From Bimastos eiseni (lineage: Eukaryota > Annelida > Clitellata > Crassiclitellata > Lumbricidae), in the NCBI GenBank assembly GCA_959347315.1, contig OY365807.1, forward strand, positions 8,585,147 to 8,649,146: a DNA stretch of 64,000 bases, given 5' to 3'. Under the pieces are notes generated by a model that did no database searches, was not told the DNA's origin, and worked only from the letters and a program-made list of their open reading frames with translations. Shown here piece after piece: positions 44,676-58,700 of the stretch. Positions within the stretch are counted from its first letter, which is position 1, and each line of letters begins with the position of its first letter. The translations under genes and the position numbers were made by a program.

Positions 44676-46782
44676 ATGAACCATATCAATGGTCAGACGA
44701 TACTAGAAGAGGATTATGATGAAAATTACGAGCCAACCGAAGATGGTAAGCAGAAGGAAGATTTTACAATGCCATGTTCTAAGTGCGTCGCTCACACCTG
44801 AGCAGTCACAGCGTCTCTCTTACTCCTACCACCTTTGGTCTTTGGACCTTGCTAGGCAAATATGTTGAAATGTCTATTGCCCAGATGAAGATTTAAACTC
44901 CCAACCTGTCCATGGACAGTCTTGCATGCTGAAAGAGTTACCGTGGTGCATCGCCTCTACAGGGCCCTACCGAGCTATAGTTGCGCCCTGTGCCTAGCTA
45001 ATTGCGCCCTGTGAGTAGCATCAATTTGGCACCCCCACGTTTTGAAAACTGCATTTTATGGAATAATAAGTTATTCCATCCTGAAATTTCCACCCTCTCC
45101 ACATTTGCGCCCAGGTCATACGCCCCGCTGGCCCCCCCTTGGCACGGCCCTGCGCCTCTATATTCTGTAACGAACCACTTGTTAAATATTAAATTACCTA
45201 ATTTTTATTATGAATTATAATGGCATGTATTCTAAGAATGTTCTGGTTTACTATCTAATATAGTAAACTGTGAGGTACATGAAGGGTGCTTACGTTGTCT
45301 GCATACACGCTTGCATGTTCGCACACACATTTACGTACAGTACATACATTCAACCATGCACTACAGTTTTTATCTTGCACTTCTTACACGTACAGTGTTC
45401 ACTCCAGGAATGTATTTTCATCGCTTACACTCATGGTCTGTATGTAATTGCTGTCATTGCAGAAATTAATGAGTATGCCAAGGTGATTGGAATTGATCCC
45501 GACACTGAAAAGGACCTTTTGTATATTGCCAGAGAGGGTATAAATGCCCCACTTCCAGAAAGCTGGAAACCATGGTAAGTCTTCTTCAGCCATATAATTA
45601 CTATCAGCATATATCGTCTCTGTTAGCTATTCTGTGTTCTTTTGAGTTTTGCAGTGTCTTCATAATTGACCCAAACTATGGAAGGGTGAAATAATTAATG
45701 TTGGAACATCTTGGTAAACCTTGTTGTCCTATGTTCTGCTTAAATCTGATCATATGTGTATTGTATGATCCAAAATGATCTCCTTTGATCTACTATGATC
45801 TTCAGGTTTTCGATTTTAAACAGTGTTGTCTAAAAGACTTGAAACTTCAAAACCGAGACAGTGAGATGCCGAGACCGAAACAGTAAGGTACCGAGACCAA
45901 GGCACTAGGCTCAAGACAGTACGAGACAGTAAAAGACATGTGATCCTATATAAAACGATGTAAAATACTAATGTATCAGTTTTGGGGAATAAGGTTCATT
46001 TGTAATTTCAATTTGAAACTTGTAATGTATATAGTAGCAATTCCTGAGAATAGTTTTTATATTGCCGCAAGATTTTAAGACAGTTAACGTGAAACCTATT
46101 GAGATCTCTTGTTCAAGACAGAACAAGACTTTCACTTCAAGACAGTTTTTAAAAATTCGAAACACTACCTCGAGATCGAGACCGAGGCTTCCGAGACACT
46201 AAAAAACTGTCTCGAGACTGAGACACTGTCTCGAGACCATACAACTCTGATTTTAAACGTGAGCCCAACCGACCGCTTCAAAAAAATATTTCCATGATCT
46301 GTTATTTACTCCATCTATTTTCTTTTTGTCTCAGCAAGAAGACAACCTCCTTGTTGAAGTAGATTTTGGGTTTATGATTGCGATTCTGATTATACAATTA
46401 CTGGTGTTTTTGTTAGTCAATCGGAAGATATATAGCACCTTCAAGATCTATTTCAGGATGACCTACTCAGAGATCTGTGTGATATCTTAGTTAATCTCAC
46501 TGATCTCATTTAGTTTGATCTCTTCTCAATTATTGGAATCTTTTTACATATAGGCACATCTTTAACTCCATAAGTAAATGGATAAATTAATATTTGGTTT
46601 ATTGTTTTCACTGAATTGTTCAATGTTTCTTTTTTGATATAACTATTTCATCTGTAGCCAAGATTCAAATGGAGATATCTACTACTTCAACTTCTCAACC
46701 GGTGACAGTATCTGGGATCATCCGTGCGATGAATATTTTCGAGAACTTGTTGCCCGCGAGAAGCAGAAATTCACTGCATCAG
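44676..46782 (+). CDS. CEP164: CEP164 exons 1-3: N-terminus and WW domain
   Basis: The start ATG is six bases after the acceptor. Residues 9-20 ([12 protein letters not shown]) and 33-49 ([17 protein letters not shown]) match the vertebrate N-terminus closely. The WW domain spans about 54-86, with W58, the aromatic triplet at 69-71, W80 and P83 (IWDHPCDE). In the vertebrate protein this part binds TTBK2. The cysteine codon of WKPCQD is split across exons 2 and 3. Confidence 0.93.
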
Positions 46783-49700
46783 GTAAAGAGTTCAAGTCAA
46801 AGGTCATGTGCTAGAGTTCAAGTCAAAAAGGTCATTTGCTAGTTTAATTGCTCTGTAGATCAAAGTTTAACATTACATTAGACATGGCCAGTTGGGGTTA
46901 GCAAAATCTGGTGTACCATGGTTGTGTGGAGTATTTATATAACTGTGATTGCGATAATTTATATAGCACTGTAATTGTGATAATTTATATAGCACTGTAT
47001 TGTGATGATTTATTTAGCACTGTCGGTAACAAGCTACTTATGTGATGCTTTACAAAACTGTTTTTGAATAGTATTGAGGACTTAAATAGCTTAAATAGCA
47101 ACAACCTCTGCAGTGTAGCATGATGGTCTTGGTTTCCAGGTAAGCCTGGAAAGAAGACGTCAGCTGCAAAGAATGTTGAGAAGAAGGGAAGCAGAGCTCC
47201 CCAGCCAGCACAAACGTCCACCGCAAAGGTTTTTATTTTAATATGTATGTTGCTTTTCACCCTCTTTTATTTAACTTGGCTTGCGTAAAGTTTGTCACGG
47301 TTGGTAAACCCCTGTTGGACATCTTTCAACTATTTTTTAGGTATGTTCCCATCGACCTAGAGAGCTGAAATTTTGCACGCATTTTATGCTTGCATGACAA
47401 TGCAATGTATCAGATTTTTACAGACATAACTCAAAATTGATAAAATATAACTGAAAAATAGACAAAAGGCATACCAAAATGTTACCTCTTTTATTTAACA
47501 TGCGTAAAGTTGGTTATGTATGTTCCCATCTATGTCAGGGTTTTGGGTAACTACCAGATAAAATGGGTTTAGAAAAACCCAAGTTTAGAACTTCTCATAA
47601 CTGAGCATTGATTCGCACAAACTATCTCCTTGTATCTTGTAGTTCTGTGTTGTGTGTGAATTGTGTGTGTCTTAGACCAGTTAATTCAATTTAAGGTTAT
47701 GTTGCAGGCATTAATATATCACTATTAACAGTATAAGCAACATTTTTTATTAAAGTTGGCATTGTGCAAGACATGTTTAAATTCAATTCGTAGTTGTCAA
47801 ATCATTGTAATCATGTTCATTGTCATCAACCTCTTCATCATCACTATTTTTCTCATTGTTGTTATCACCATCAGCAGCGGTTTGCTTTATCCTTATCATC
47901 GTCATCATAATTCTCATTATATTTGTGCTCAACATCATCAGTATGCTTTGCATCATCTTCATAATTAGACTCATCATTGTCATTAATATTCTTGTCATCA
48001 TCACCATCATCCTCATTTCCCTTGTCATCATCATTGTCATAGTTGCACTCTTTTTATTATTGTGTAAATGATGACTGTTTGTCTGATTCAGGGCCTGGCT
48101 CCCCTGAAGAGTCTCTCCAGCCTCACATCTCCTCAGAGCACCCTAAGGAGTGGCATTCCTTCATCACCTCAAGGCACTCTTAGAACCAGTCTGGTAAGAA
48201 ACCTTTACTTTGACCACTGAAATTTGTATGTAAACACATGTGATATGGGACGTGTGTAGTAGACGCATCCCTAGCGATCAATGTGTTGACTATCAGTAGA
48301 AGAAGCTCTTATGAACACTGTGAAGGCTCTAGTCATCATTGCATAATGGTCTATTGGTTTGTGCGAAGAATTATCAATTGAGAAGTAGTGAGTTCAAATC
48401 CCACAATTGCTTGTTAATGTTTTCCACACGAACAAGTGACATTACCCAACTAGATGTGTTGTGTGTTCATTCAGAAACTGGAAGGCAGCAGTCCACTGAA
48501 TAGTCTACGAGGCAGTCAGGTGGGTCTTGGGACGGGCTTCCTTGGAGAGCCAATCATGGTGGCTGCCACTGGGCCACGCCTTTCCACCGAAGGACCCATG
48601 AGGAACTCGGCAGAGAACTACTTGCGTGGTTCCGCAGAGGTATGTACGGCTGCCTGATAAACTTCCATATGTGCTGTTTTTGCATAATTTCTTTGCAACA
48701 TGTGACTGTTAGGCTATGCGCTTATAGAGCTCCTTTTTAGAAGTGTCAAAGCCTTCTTCACTGTCTTTGTTGTAATTTTTGTCTTTGTCATCTTCTTCTT
48801 TTTCAGCATTTTCATTGCTTTGATTGTTATTTCAGTCATAGTTATCATCATCGTCGTCGTCGTCATCATCATCGTCTTCATCATCATCATCAGCATCATT
48901 GTCGTCATCATTATTATCATCGTTGTCGTCATCATCATCATCATCACCATACTAGCATCAGGGTCATCATCATAATGATAATGGTATATATTCTTTGTTA
49001 ATTCAGGCTGACAAGTATGCAGTAAGATTACATGATGTAATAGTAACAGATGATGACAAGTTTAAAAGGAGTCAAGTTTAACTGTATGGCAGCCATGCAA
49101 AGCGACCATGACTTATTTTACCAATGCCATCTGGCATATGAAAGGTTAAGTCAACCTCATGGATTGCAGATATCGTTCCCTCTTCCTACATTATATATTC
49201 TGTTCTTCACAGCAGCATATTAACATTCATCTATGGTACTCCACCCCAATAATCATCCTCATTGTTATTGTCATAATTAATTATCAACAACATTGTCTTC
49301 ATATTAATTGTTGCCTTAAAATCATTATGACCATTGTCTGACTATACCTTTCTGTTGCCTGATCAATAGATGTACGTTTTGAATTCCTGTTTTGTTGTAG
49401 TCCTTCCTTCACAGTTCTCTTATGTCGAACTCACTTGGTCTGAACCTCTCAGCGACTGAGGTCAGTGGACTCGGAACAGCGCGTGAGGAGAATGTCAACT
49501 TCTTCAACATGTCGGACGACGAGGTAGGACGGCTCATTTGTGAATTTGGTTTGCATTAATATAAAGCTTAGAATGGAGTGCTTAGTGCTGCTCTTTCGAA
49601 TGGATTTAAATCCATGTAGAGACAGGTTGATGAAGGTTCTTGTCTATGAATTTTGCTCAATGTTAGACTTATACTAAATATTCGATTCGCTTCAGACCGA

Positions 49701-52700
49701 ATTGTGCTCAGAATAGTTTATTCATATGTGGTCAAATAGTTTTAAGCCGAATACAAATGATATAAATTGTGAGAATGGTATTCGTGAGGATTTGGAATGT
49801 TTAGTCTTTCTGAAAACACATAGGTTCTAACAAATTTTCAGTATGGAAGATAATTACTTTCTTCTATAATGCCATGTAAAGAAATTCAGCATTGAAGGTA
49901 AGACGTGGTTGGACTTCTGTATGAAAAGGGAGTTCTATGAAATAGGTTCCATTTGCATAGTTGTGTCTAGTTTTTACTTAGGCTTACTTTGTCACTTACT
50001 TTTCATATTCTCATTAGGCCAAATAGTGTGGCCAATTATTTATATTCGGCCAAGTTTAAATTGCTACTCGATACCACCTTACTCAATATAAACTGTGAAA
50101 TTTCATTCCTTGTGTCATTTTTATCTTTATCTTATTCTGTTTAGAATCTAAGATTAGACAAGAAGTTTACATTGAATCTGGAAGAGCTGAAGTCTGGACA
50201 TGGCATTGACTATGAGGTTTGTTTCAGTTTACAAGTACTTGGCTTGTCCCACCTAATGAGACCTTTTCTTATCGTAAGGTATCTTACCTTTAGCTTCCTG
50301 TCAGTCTATATCTGTACCATTTTTCATTTGGCTCCTCTCAATGTTGTTCCATGGTTGTCTCAAAATGTGTCCAAAGTAACATAGTTTTTGAGCCTAGACC
50401 GCTTTCTCTCGCCTTGCGTAACCTTTCTTGACCTTATCTTGTCTTACTATATAGTTTACCTTACAACACATCATATTCATTAGCTAAGCTTACTATATCT
50501 TACATAGGCTTAATATAACTCACCTTTCTTTGATTATATTAGACAAGAAGTTTACATTACTTTGTGTTATCTTTAAATTACTGTATCTTACATTACTTTG
50601 ACTTATATGGCATACCTTTCCTTCTGTACCTTACCTTCACCTTACTGTACCTGACTTCTGTGTATTGTATTAAATTGTCTTAACAACCAGCTGAAACTAT
50701 CTTGGCATTGGTGCAAATTTCTTAATTTTTTATAGACGTTGTTTGTTTGTTCAGTCGTTGTTTGTTTGTTCAGTCGGGTCTCAGTGAACCAGACAACAAG
50801 GAGAAGGTCTCACAGTCAGAGGAGTCGGACGGAGGAAAGTTCGACGAAGACCTTGTAAGAAATCTACTGTTAATGTTTCACTTGAGGGGATTGCTTGCAT
50901 CTATTCATGCGTGACAGTATGTTCATTGGGCAGCTCATTTTTTAGCAATACATGTGCAGTAGGATTGTATCATTAGGTCACGGACCAATGACACACAGGC
51001 CGTTATTTAACGTCATATAACTACTAATAATACACTATGTCTGTAATCTGTGGTGTGTTTATTTACAGGAATTTGTTGACAAGAAATTGTCGGCAAGAGT
51101 TGAAGAACTCTTGACTCCAGTTGGGTCTCATGTGAGTTTTCTTTTGCAGATTTAGACACAATACGATGCATTTGTAACGCAATGTATGCTGACATTATAT
51201 GGTGCAATTTTAAGAAAACTCTGACCCAACAGCAGCAATTCTACATAAAGCCAAAATAGACAGTTATCAGCCTTAAATGAAATTAGGTAACTTGTAGACT
51301 TGACTGAGATTCCACGCAACAAATGATACTTGTTTATAAGAGATCAGATCAGTTGTCTCTGCGTAAAAAATCTGATTCTTCTTGACTTCATGTGCATTCA
51401 GTCCCTAGTATGACCACGACAAGTAGATTTTTACAAATTTTTAATCATGAGTACACTAATTATTCCTTTTAATCTATCTTCAGATATACAGAGATTTTTC
51501 CAATATTTTATCTTAAATATACAGAGAACTGGTTTGAAATATTTAACTTTGAATATGCAAATGTTTTTAAGATGGTCTATCTTAAACATATGAATGACTT
51601 CTGAATTAAAAATTGGGTTTCTGTGTACAAAGGATTTTGACCATTCGCTGCGTTCATCGTCTCTGCCTGGAACCGATCGTCAGGAGCCAACAGGAAAGAG
51701 TACATCTTTCATTGACACAAAACAGCATCAGCTGCAGCCACAGCAGCAGCAGCGCAAGGATGCTACAAGCCCCGTCAGTGCCCGAAGGTCTGGACCAGAA
51801 GTTGAGCAGAGGAAGAGGGCAGAACTGGCAGCTGCTGCGGCAGAAAAGTAACATTTTGTATCTTCATTGATGTTAATATTGTTATTATCAATTTTATCGT
51901 CATTGTCCTCATCATCATCATCAGTGCTGGATCACTATCGTTACTAGTTTGATGTTGTTGTTAGTAGTGGTGGTGGTGACAATTAAGATGATAAAGATGA
52001 TGATGATGATGAAGGTTATTATAATTATTGATTATGATTATTATTATTCCTGTGCCTATATGAACTGGCTGTCGTGGATTATTGTGACTGTTTATTGTCC
52101 ACTTATTAGGGAACCTACTATTCAGTCGAATTCTTCATCCCTTCTGGGTCTCCCTCTTAGTAATGTCAGTTACTACGTATACTGACATAATTGTAATATG
52201 CTGGTTGCAGGAAATAAAATTGAAATGATAAGTTGATTGATTGATAAATGTTTGTAGGAGAATAGCTGAGGAGCTTTTAAAGAAGGAGCATGATAAAACT
52301 CAGAATGAACTTCGACTGACCTTCAATAAGGAACTGGAAGAAGAACGAGCCAAGCTTCAAAAGGTAATTTACCATGTCCCTTCTGCCTGCTGTTACTCTG
52401 ACTCTAACCTTAACTGTTTAAATTTATTTTGCCTTGATTCTTACTATGACAATAATTATTCTATTAGTTATTCGAACCATGATCCGTGCCCTAACTTCAA
52501 TGTCTACCCTTCCCTGATTCCACCTTAACTGATCATTAACTAACCGTTATCGTAAACCTGTTTTCAACCTTAACCCTTGTGACTTTCATCTTGCTCTCAT
52601 TTTTTGTCTCTTGTAATGTCGTGTCTTGCAATGTTGACTCTTTCAGGAGAAGGATTTTAAACTGAGAAGTTTGAGGGAAAAAATGGATGATGATGTAGAA

Positions 52701-55700
52701 GAGGAAACACGAAAAGCAAAGATGGAAAAGGAGTCTGCCATCAGGTCATTATTGGTCAACCTGATTTGACCATTTTGTCCTAATTGCATAAATTAGCTGA
52801 CCCATTTGGATTGATTTAATGCAGTTTTTGCTGTTGTTGTCTGTTATTTAGAAGAATTCTGAGAGACATTTTAATAATTGTCAGGAATTGTGTTGAGTTT
52901 GTTACAGAACCTGTTTAATTAAGATAATCACTAATTAAAATAAAAAGAATAACTGCCATTGTAATAGCAGATTTCTAATAATTATATTGATTTTTAATTG
53001 TGCTTTTATTCGATTAAATCCAGGGTAGGAATGTGTCCTCAGGATTGAGCAAATTCTTCATCTTTGGAATGAATGGAATTCCAATTAATAGTAATTGATA
53101 AATATTAATTAATAAAGAGTTCTATTAAGTTTGTGTTTTTCAATGAAGAAGAAGAATATTTTACGGTTGAATGATTATGTAGGAAGATGCGATTGCAAGT
53201 GAAGGATGAAACAGATGCGGAGGTTGGACATCTGAAGGCAACTCAGGGAGAATCGATGAAGAAACTGCGCCTGGAACTTGATCAGCAACAGAAGGATGAA
53301 GAGAAGAAGATCAGGTGAGCTTACAATGGTCATTGTTTTCCTGGTAACAGTCAACATCCAAAGCATTATTTTATTCGTTGTCATCTTTGTTATCCTCATT
53401 GTCATCATTGTTATTGATTGTTTTTATCTTCCTCCTTATCGACTTCATCATCCTGATCTTCATCATCATCATCATTTTCGTAATCAGTGTGTTCATAATC
53501 ATTGTCATCATGATGTTCAACACCATCATTGTTATTGTGATCATCGTGGCTTGTGTTTATTTCGTGTTCGATCTTAGATTGGAGATTGAGGCAAAGCTGA
53601 AGGAACTGCGTGATGAGATTTCTTCAACATCACAAAATGAGGAGACAACACTGACCGCGCAGAAGAGAGCAGCGCAAGAGAAAATTCACCAAGAGGTCAG
53701 AGAGTGGCGACATCTATAATTATATCTTTATGGCCACAGATATTTCTATTCCTTCTTAGCTGTATTTCTTTTTGGAGCTGTTGCATTAGTGATGAATAAT
53801 TGTAGTTCATGCATTTGCAATTGTGGTTGCAGATGTATTAGTAATTATTAATGTGTTTGTAATTGTGATTATGATTGCAGTACTTGTAAATCTTGTCATA
53901 ATCATAATTACACACACATAAAATAGTAGGCACATTTATAATGGTAATTTTAAGTGCATTTGTAATTGCGAATGCATTCATAGTTGTGAATTCTGCTGGA
54001 TTTGATAAGAGTGAATTGACATTGCCTGCTATTAAGATCAGTGCAACTAGAATGGATTAGACATTAGAATTGATTAGACATTAGAATGGATTAGACATTA
54101 GAATGGATTAGACATTAGAATGGATTAGACATTAGAATGGATTAGACATTAGAATGGATTAGACATTAGAATGGATTAGACATTAGAATGGATTAGACAT
54201 TAGAATGGATTAAATAAAGTAGAATAGGTTTAATCAGATTATGCTGTCTTTTCTCACTAATCTTGCTCATGTTTGGCTGATTAACAGTTTGTATCTACTT
54301 TCTCCTGTGTAGATTAGGTTAGATTAGAATTTATTTGATTAACCTTTTTCCTTCTTTTCTTCTTTATCTATTGTTGATTTTTTTAAAAGCTAATGTTAAT
54401 TTTTGGCTTTTCAGTTTTGTAAAAAAAGGTGATGTGGAAGTCGTTTATGGTGATGTATAACCAATTAAACCTATTATGCATGGGTACTTTGAATATTTCA
54501 ACAGTCAATCCTTCCTCACTTACCCCCAGGTTAACAAAATGAAGTTGCTCACACTTCAAACGGATAGCTTGCTATTCTGCTTTGTTCTAAAAAGAAGCAG
54601 AATTGAAATTTCTTTAATTTCTTGAAATTTGATACCGCCCTTCTTCCAACATCTTTTGCTCAGAAATGCACACACCTCCGTGGCACAATTGCAGTTGTAC
54701 TGCAGAGCAACTGTGCTCGAAGGACTTGCTCAAGGTCCATACACAGTGACCGACGCCTCGGACGAGGGTCGAACCCGCCCACTCGGCGCACACTGAGCGT
54801 TATGGGCCAACCACTCTAACCGATCAGCCACCGTGCCCTAGTGTTGGAGGATTTATTGAAATGTGATTGACAGATGGAGGATGTGCTGGAAAAGGAGAGA
54901 AGTAAGTTGATGGAAGAACAGCATAGGAAGTTGGAAGAAGTGAAGGCAAAGCTTGAATCAGAACATCAGGACAGACTGGAAGACTTCGAAAAGAAGCACG
55001 CTTACAAGATGGAACAACTTCGACAAGAACGTGAAGATAAACATAAACAGGTGACAAGTTGTTTAAGAAACAGATGTGGAACTTACACAGGTATGAAACA
55101 CAGCTAGCTGATATGAACTGGTGTGATATAAGCACGTGTTTGTGTGTGCTTATGTTTGTGTGTATGTGTGCGTGTGCGTGCGTGTATGTGTTTGTTTCAG
55201 ACAGCTGATTAACATGCTCAAAAAAATTAGCTTGTAGTTAATAGGTTGGAAACAGGTGTGATCAGTCTGTAATAAGCAGGTGTGATCGACCTCTAAATAA
55301 AAGATAAATAAATAGGTGTGATGTTTATGTAGGCTTGAGCTATTCTTTGTGCGGTGCTTGTCCATAATATTCTCCCCTCACAACTTCAGATCACTTTGCC
55401 ATTGGTGATTAGTTAATAGCTTGTGTGAATTCTATCAGACATTAACCATAACCATGTGTTTTTTATTGAACTCAACAGTAACATCAACCTTACTTTTCTG
55501 TTAATCTTTCTGTGATTGGCTTACTTACCTACCAAAGGCCGTGACATCATATCAATTTGTTACCACTTGAATTACAAAATAAATTGATATTACAAATATA
55601 TAAATCTGGATATTAAGTCTAAACTTGTTATTACTTTACATTATGAATCTGTGAATTTGGAAATTAAATTGCTTTACATTATAAATCTGGAAAGTGAATT

Positions 55701-58700
55701 TCTCTAATATATGCATTTGGAAATTGAATTTCTTTGTAGTCTAAGTCTAAATCTGGAAATTAAATTACATCATGTGACAAATCTTTACACTTAGAAAGGA
55801 AATTGCTTTGCTTTCAGATTCTTTAACTTTGGAAATTATACTAATTTGTATTACAAATTGAAATTTGGGAATTCAGTTACCTTTCATTACAAGTCTGTAA
55901 ATCTGAATGTTTTTGGAAATTGTCAAGGCCCTGGAGCAGATTGAGAAGCAGTTGGAAGACTTACACCGTGGGGAAATTGAAAGCAAGGAAGTGGAATTGA
56001 AGGTGGCACAGGAACGCAGAAGGGCAATAGAAGACATGGAAAAAGGGGTATGTTCACTGGGTCATTCTTTTAAGCTCATATTAAATCATCTGAGTTATTT
56101 AAGTCAACGAGTCATGTTACATATTTCAGGTCATTGCCTTACGTAATTTATTTTAGGGAGCTGGGAATATGAGTTATTTTTGGTTTCCAGGTCATCTTAC
56201 TTTAATCATTGTGCCCTATTGATACGTTTTGATAGTTTATTTTAGGTCATGTTGGTTATTTTATGTTACTGGGTCATGTAGCTTATTATAGGTCACCGGG
56301 TCATGCAAGTAAGGAATGCCTTTAGGACCTTCTATGAATGCTTAGTTTAGTGAATTACATCGCATTAGATTAAAGTGCATTAATGATGTGCATTACAAAG
56401 TCGTGTTGTCTTTTGCAGTTGGAGGATGTTCTTCAAGAACGTAAAAACCAGATGAAGCTGCTGCATCAGCAAGAACTCGATCGACTGAAGCGCGAAAATG
56501 AAAACAATATAAAGAACATTACGCAACAGTACAGTGATCAGGTACATCGAAATACGATATTAATTACACTTCTGGCCTTGCATTCAAGGTCCTTGGCTAC
56601 GACTTAAGTGGATTGATTGGTTGGTTGATTGGTTGGTGGGTGGGTGGGTGGGTGGGTGGGTGTTGGTTTGAAAAGGTGGTGATGGGATGGGGAGGATTGG
56701 GTTGGTGGAGTAGTTGAGTGGTCATTTGGCGGTTTTAAACCACATATCAGAACTATCAAATTGTGTGTTATTGTATAATATTGTATCCAGTGATTAGTCT
56801 CAATATTGAGTGTCTGATCTATGATCAAGTCAATAATTCTTTGTTGATTGACGGATAATCGATTGATTGATATCCTGGTTGATCTAGGAGAGGCAAAAAG
56901 TGAGATCGATGGGTGATCAGTGTGCAGTGGAACTCCGGAAGCTTCAGAAGCAGAACGAGGAAGAACTGGAGAAACTACGGACGACAAATGAAGCGAAAAA
57001 AAAGAACATCAAACAACAACTTCTGAATGAGGTCTCAACGGATTCATTTGTTGGTGGACTTAATTAGTTAATTTATTGTTTAAAACAAAACAGTTGAAAT
57101 TATTTATTATTTCTCTTTCTGAGAACATGATGTTTTGTTATTCTTAATTATATAATTTATACTTTATTAATGATGGTAATTATATTTAATTTATTAATTG
57201 ATTATTAATTTATTATTTCTTAGTATGCTTGTCCTATCTGTTGCTGCCGCTGTTTTTGTCAAATCAAAGCTCGTAAACTACTACCAAAACAAAAAGCAGA
57301 GTATTAAGTAAACAAAGTCACAGTTGTTAGCGACTGGTTTAACATGGTGCTATATAAATGTTTTTTATAGGAAGATGAGTATGAAACAGAAAAACAAGAC
57401 ATCATTGTGAAGCGAGAAGAACTGAGCAAAGAACTTGCAAAACTGAGAGATGAGGTTTACAGCCTCGTTAAATTTAGTTCTGCTAAACTCTTTTATTATG
57501 TTGCTTGGCATGTAGATCCCAAATAGAACATTTGGATGATAGTTCATCAGTATTTTCCTTCTCAATCAAATCTGTTGTTGCGACCTTTAGCTATTGTTCT
57601 TCACATATTATTTGTCATATGGTTTCTTGCGTTGTATGTTACTTTTTCCCAGTGTACCAATAAGTTCATGCATTAAAGGTTATTGTTACCAAAATATGCA
57701 ATTACTGTACAAGTGTGATCTTATCGGTAACTCTATACAGTATACGGCTTTCAATAACTTCTCGATGGTGCTATAGCAAATCTTTTAAGCAAATCTAATC
57801 ATAGAATGTCTTTGTGTTAATGGACAATGCATCTGTTGATTGTTGTTTCTAGCTAAAATTAGCCTGTTTTGTGCCAAAATCCTGGGAAAATTGAATGAGT
57901 CATGAGCATTTTTTTGAAGGTTGTATATGAGTACTTAGTTTGTGATTAAGATTGAAACAGAAGAATAGAATATTGCAAATCGTGATGAGAATGGAGCACT
58001 TTTGATAGGAAATGGAAGGGTGCTATATAAATATTCGGGTAATTATATGCATGCATACTGTGTTTAATATTGAGTGATTGACGAGTTCAGATTTATTTAC
58101 TTTTGATAAATTTAGCATAATATTTGGATTTTGCTTTGTTGTCAGGAAGCAGAGTTGGAGGAGAAGCGTGTTCGGTTTCGAAAAGAAGAGGAAGTCTTTA
58201 ATCAAGAGAAAGATGTAAGAAACTATCACTGTGTGGTCTTCACTCAGAAATTTCTTTGCCTTCATTTAAAGGTCATTGACCTTTGCTCCTTTACTTTGTG
58301 GTGTTGTTATAAGTATTTTAGTAAGTCATTGATGATGTTTAGTCTGTACCTCATGACCTATGCTTTGTGCTTGTTGACATCTTATCTGTAATGAATAACT
58401 TCTTGTCTGTACTTCATGACCTATGTTCTGCACCTGATGACTCTCTGCTGTATGTGATGACTTCCCTCTTTTCTTCCATTTCTTTCTTGCATGCCATAGC
58501 CAATCTACACAAATTCAGAGCAGGTCTTTTAACCCTTTAGCGACCAACCAGATGGTTTCCCATGCATTTTAGTATGTGCTGGCGGTTAGAGTGATAACAT
58601 CTTTTCCACAGAAGTCTTTTCCTGTCTCTGATCTGCTCTGCATCACTGAAATTGCACGCATTGCTTTGAGTTGCAGGAGGCGTTTGCCAAGCGTTCATCG

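Noticed and set aside
53278..53577. Plus-strand frame running through CEP164 intron 14
   Set aside because: The hydrophobic translation comes from CAT/TCA repeats; the flanking GT and AG give an in-frame join of exons 14 and 15.
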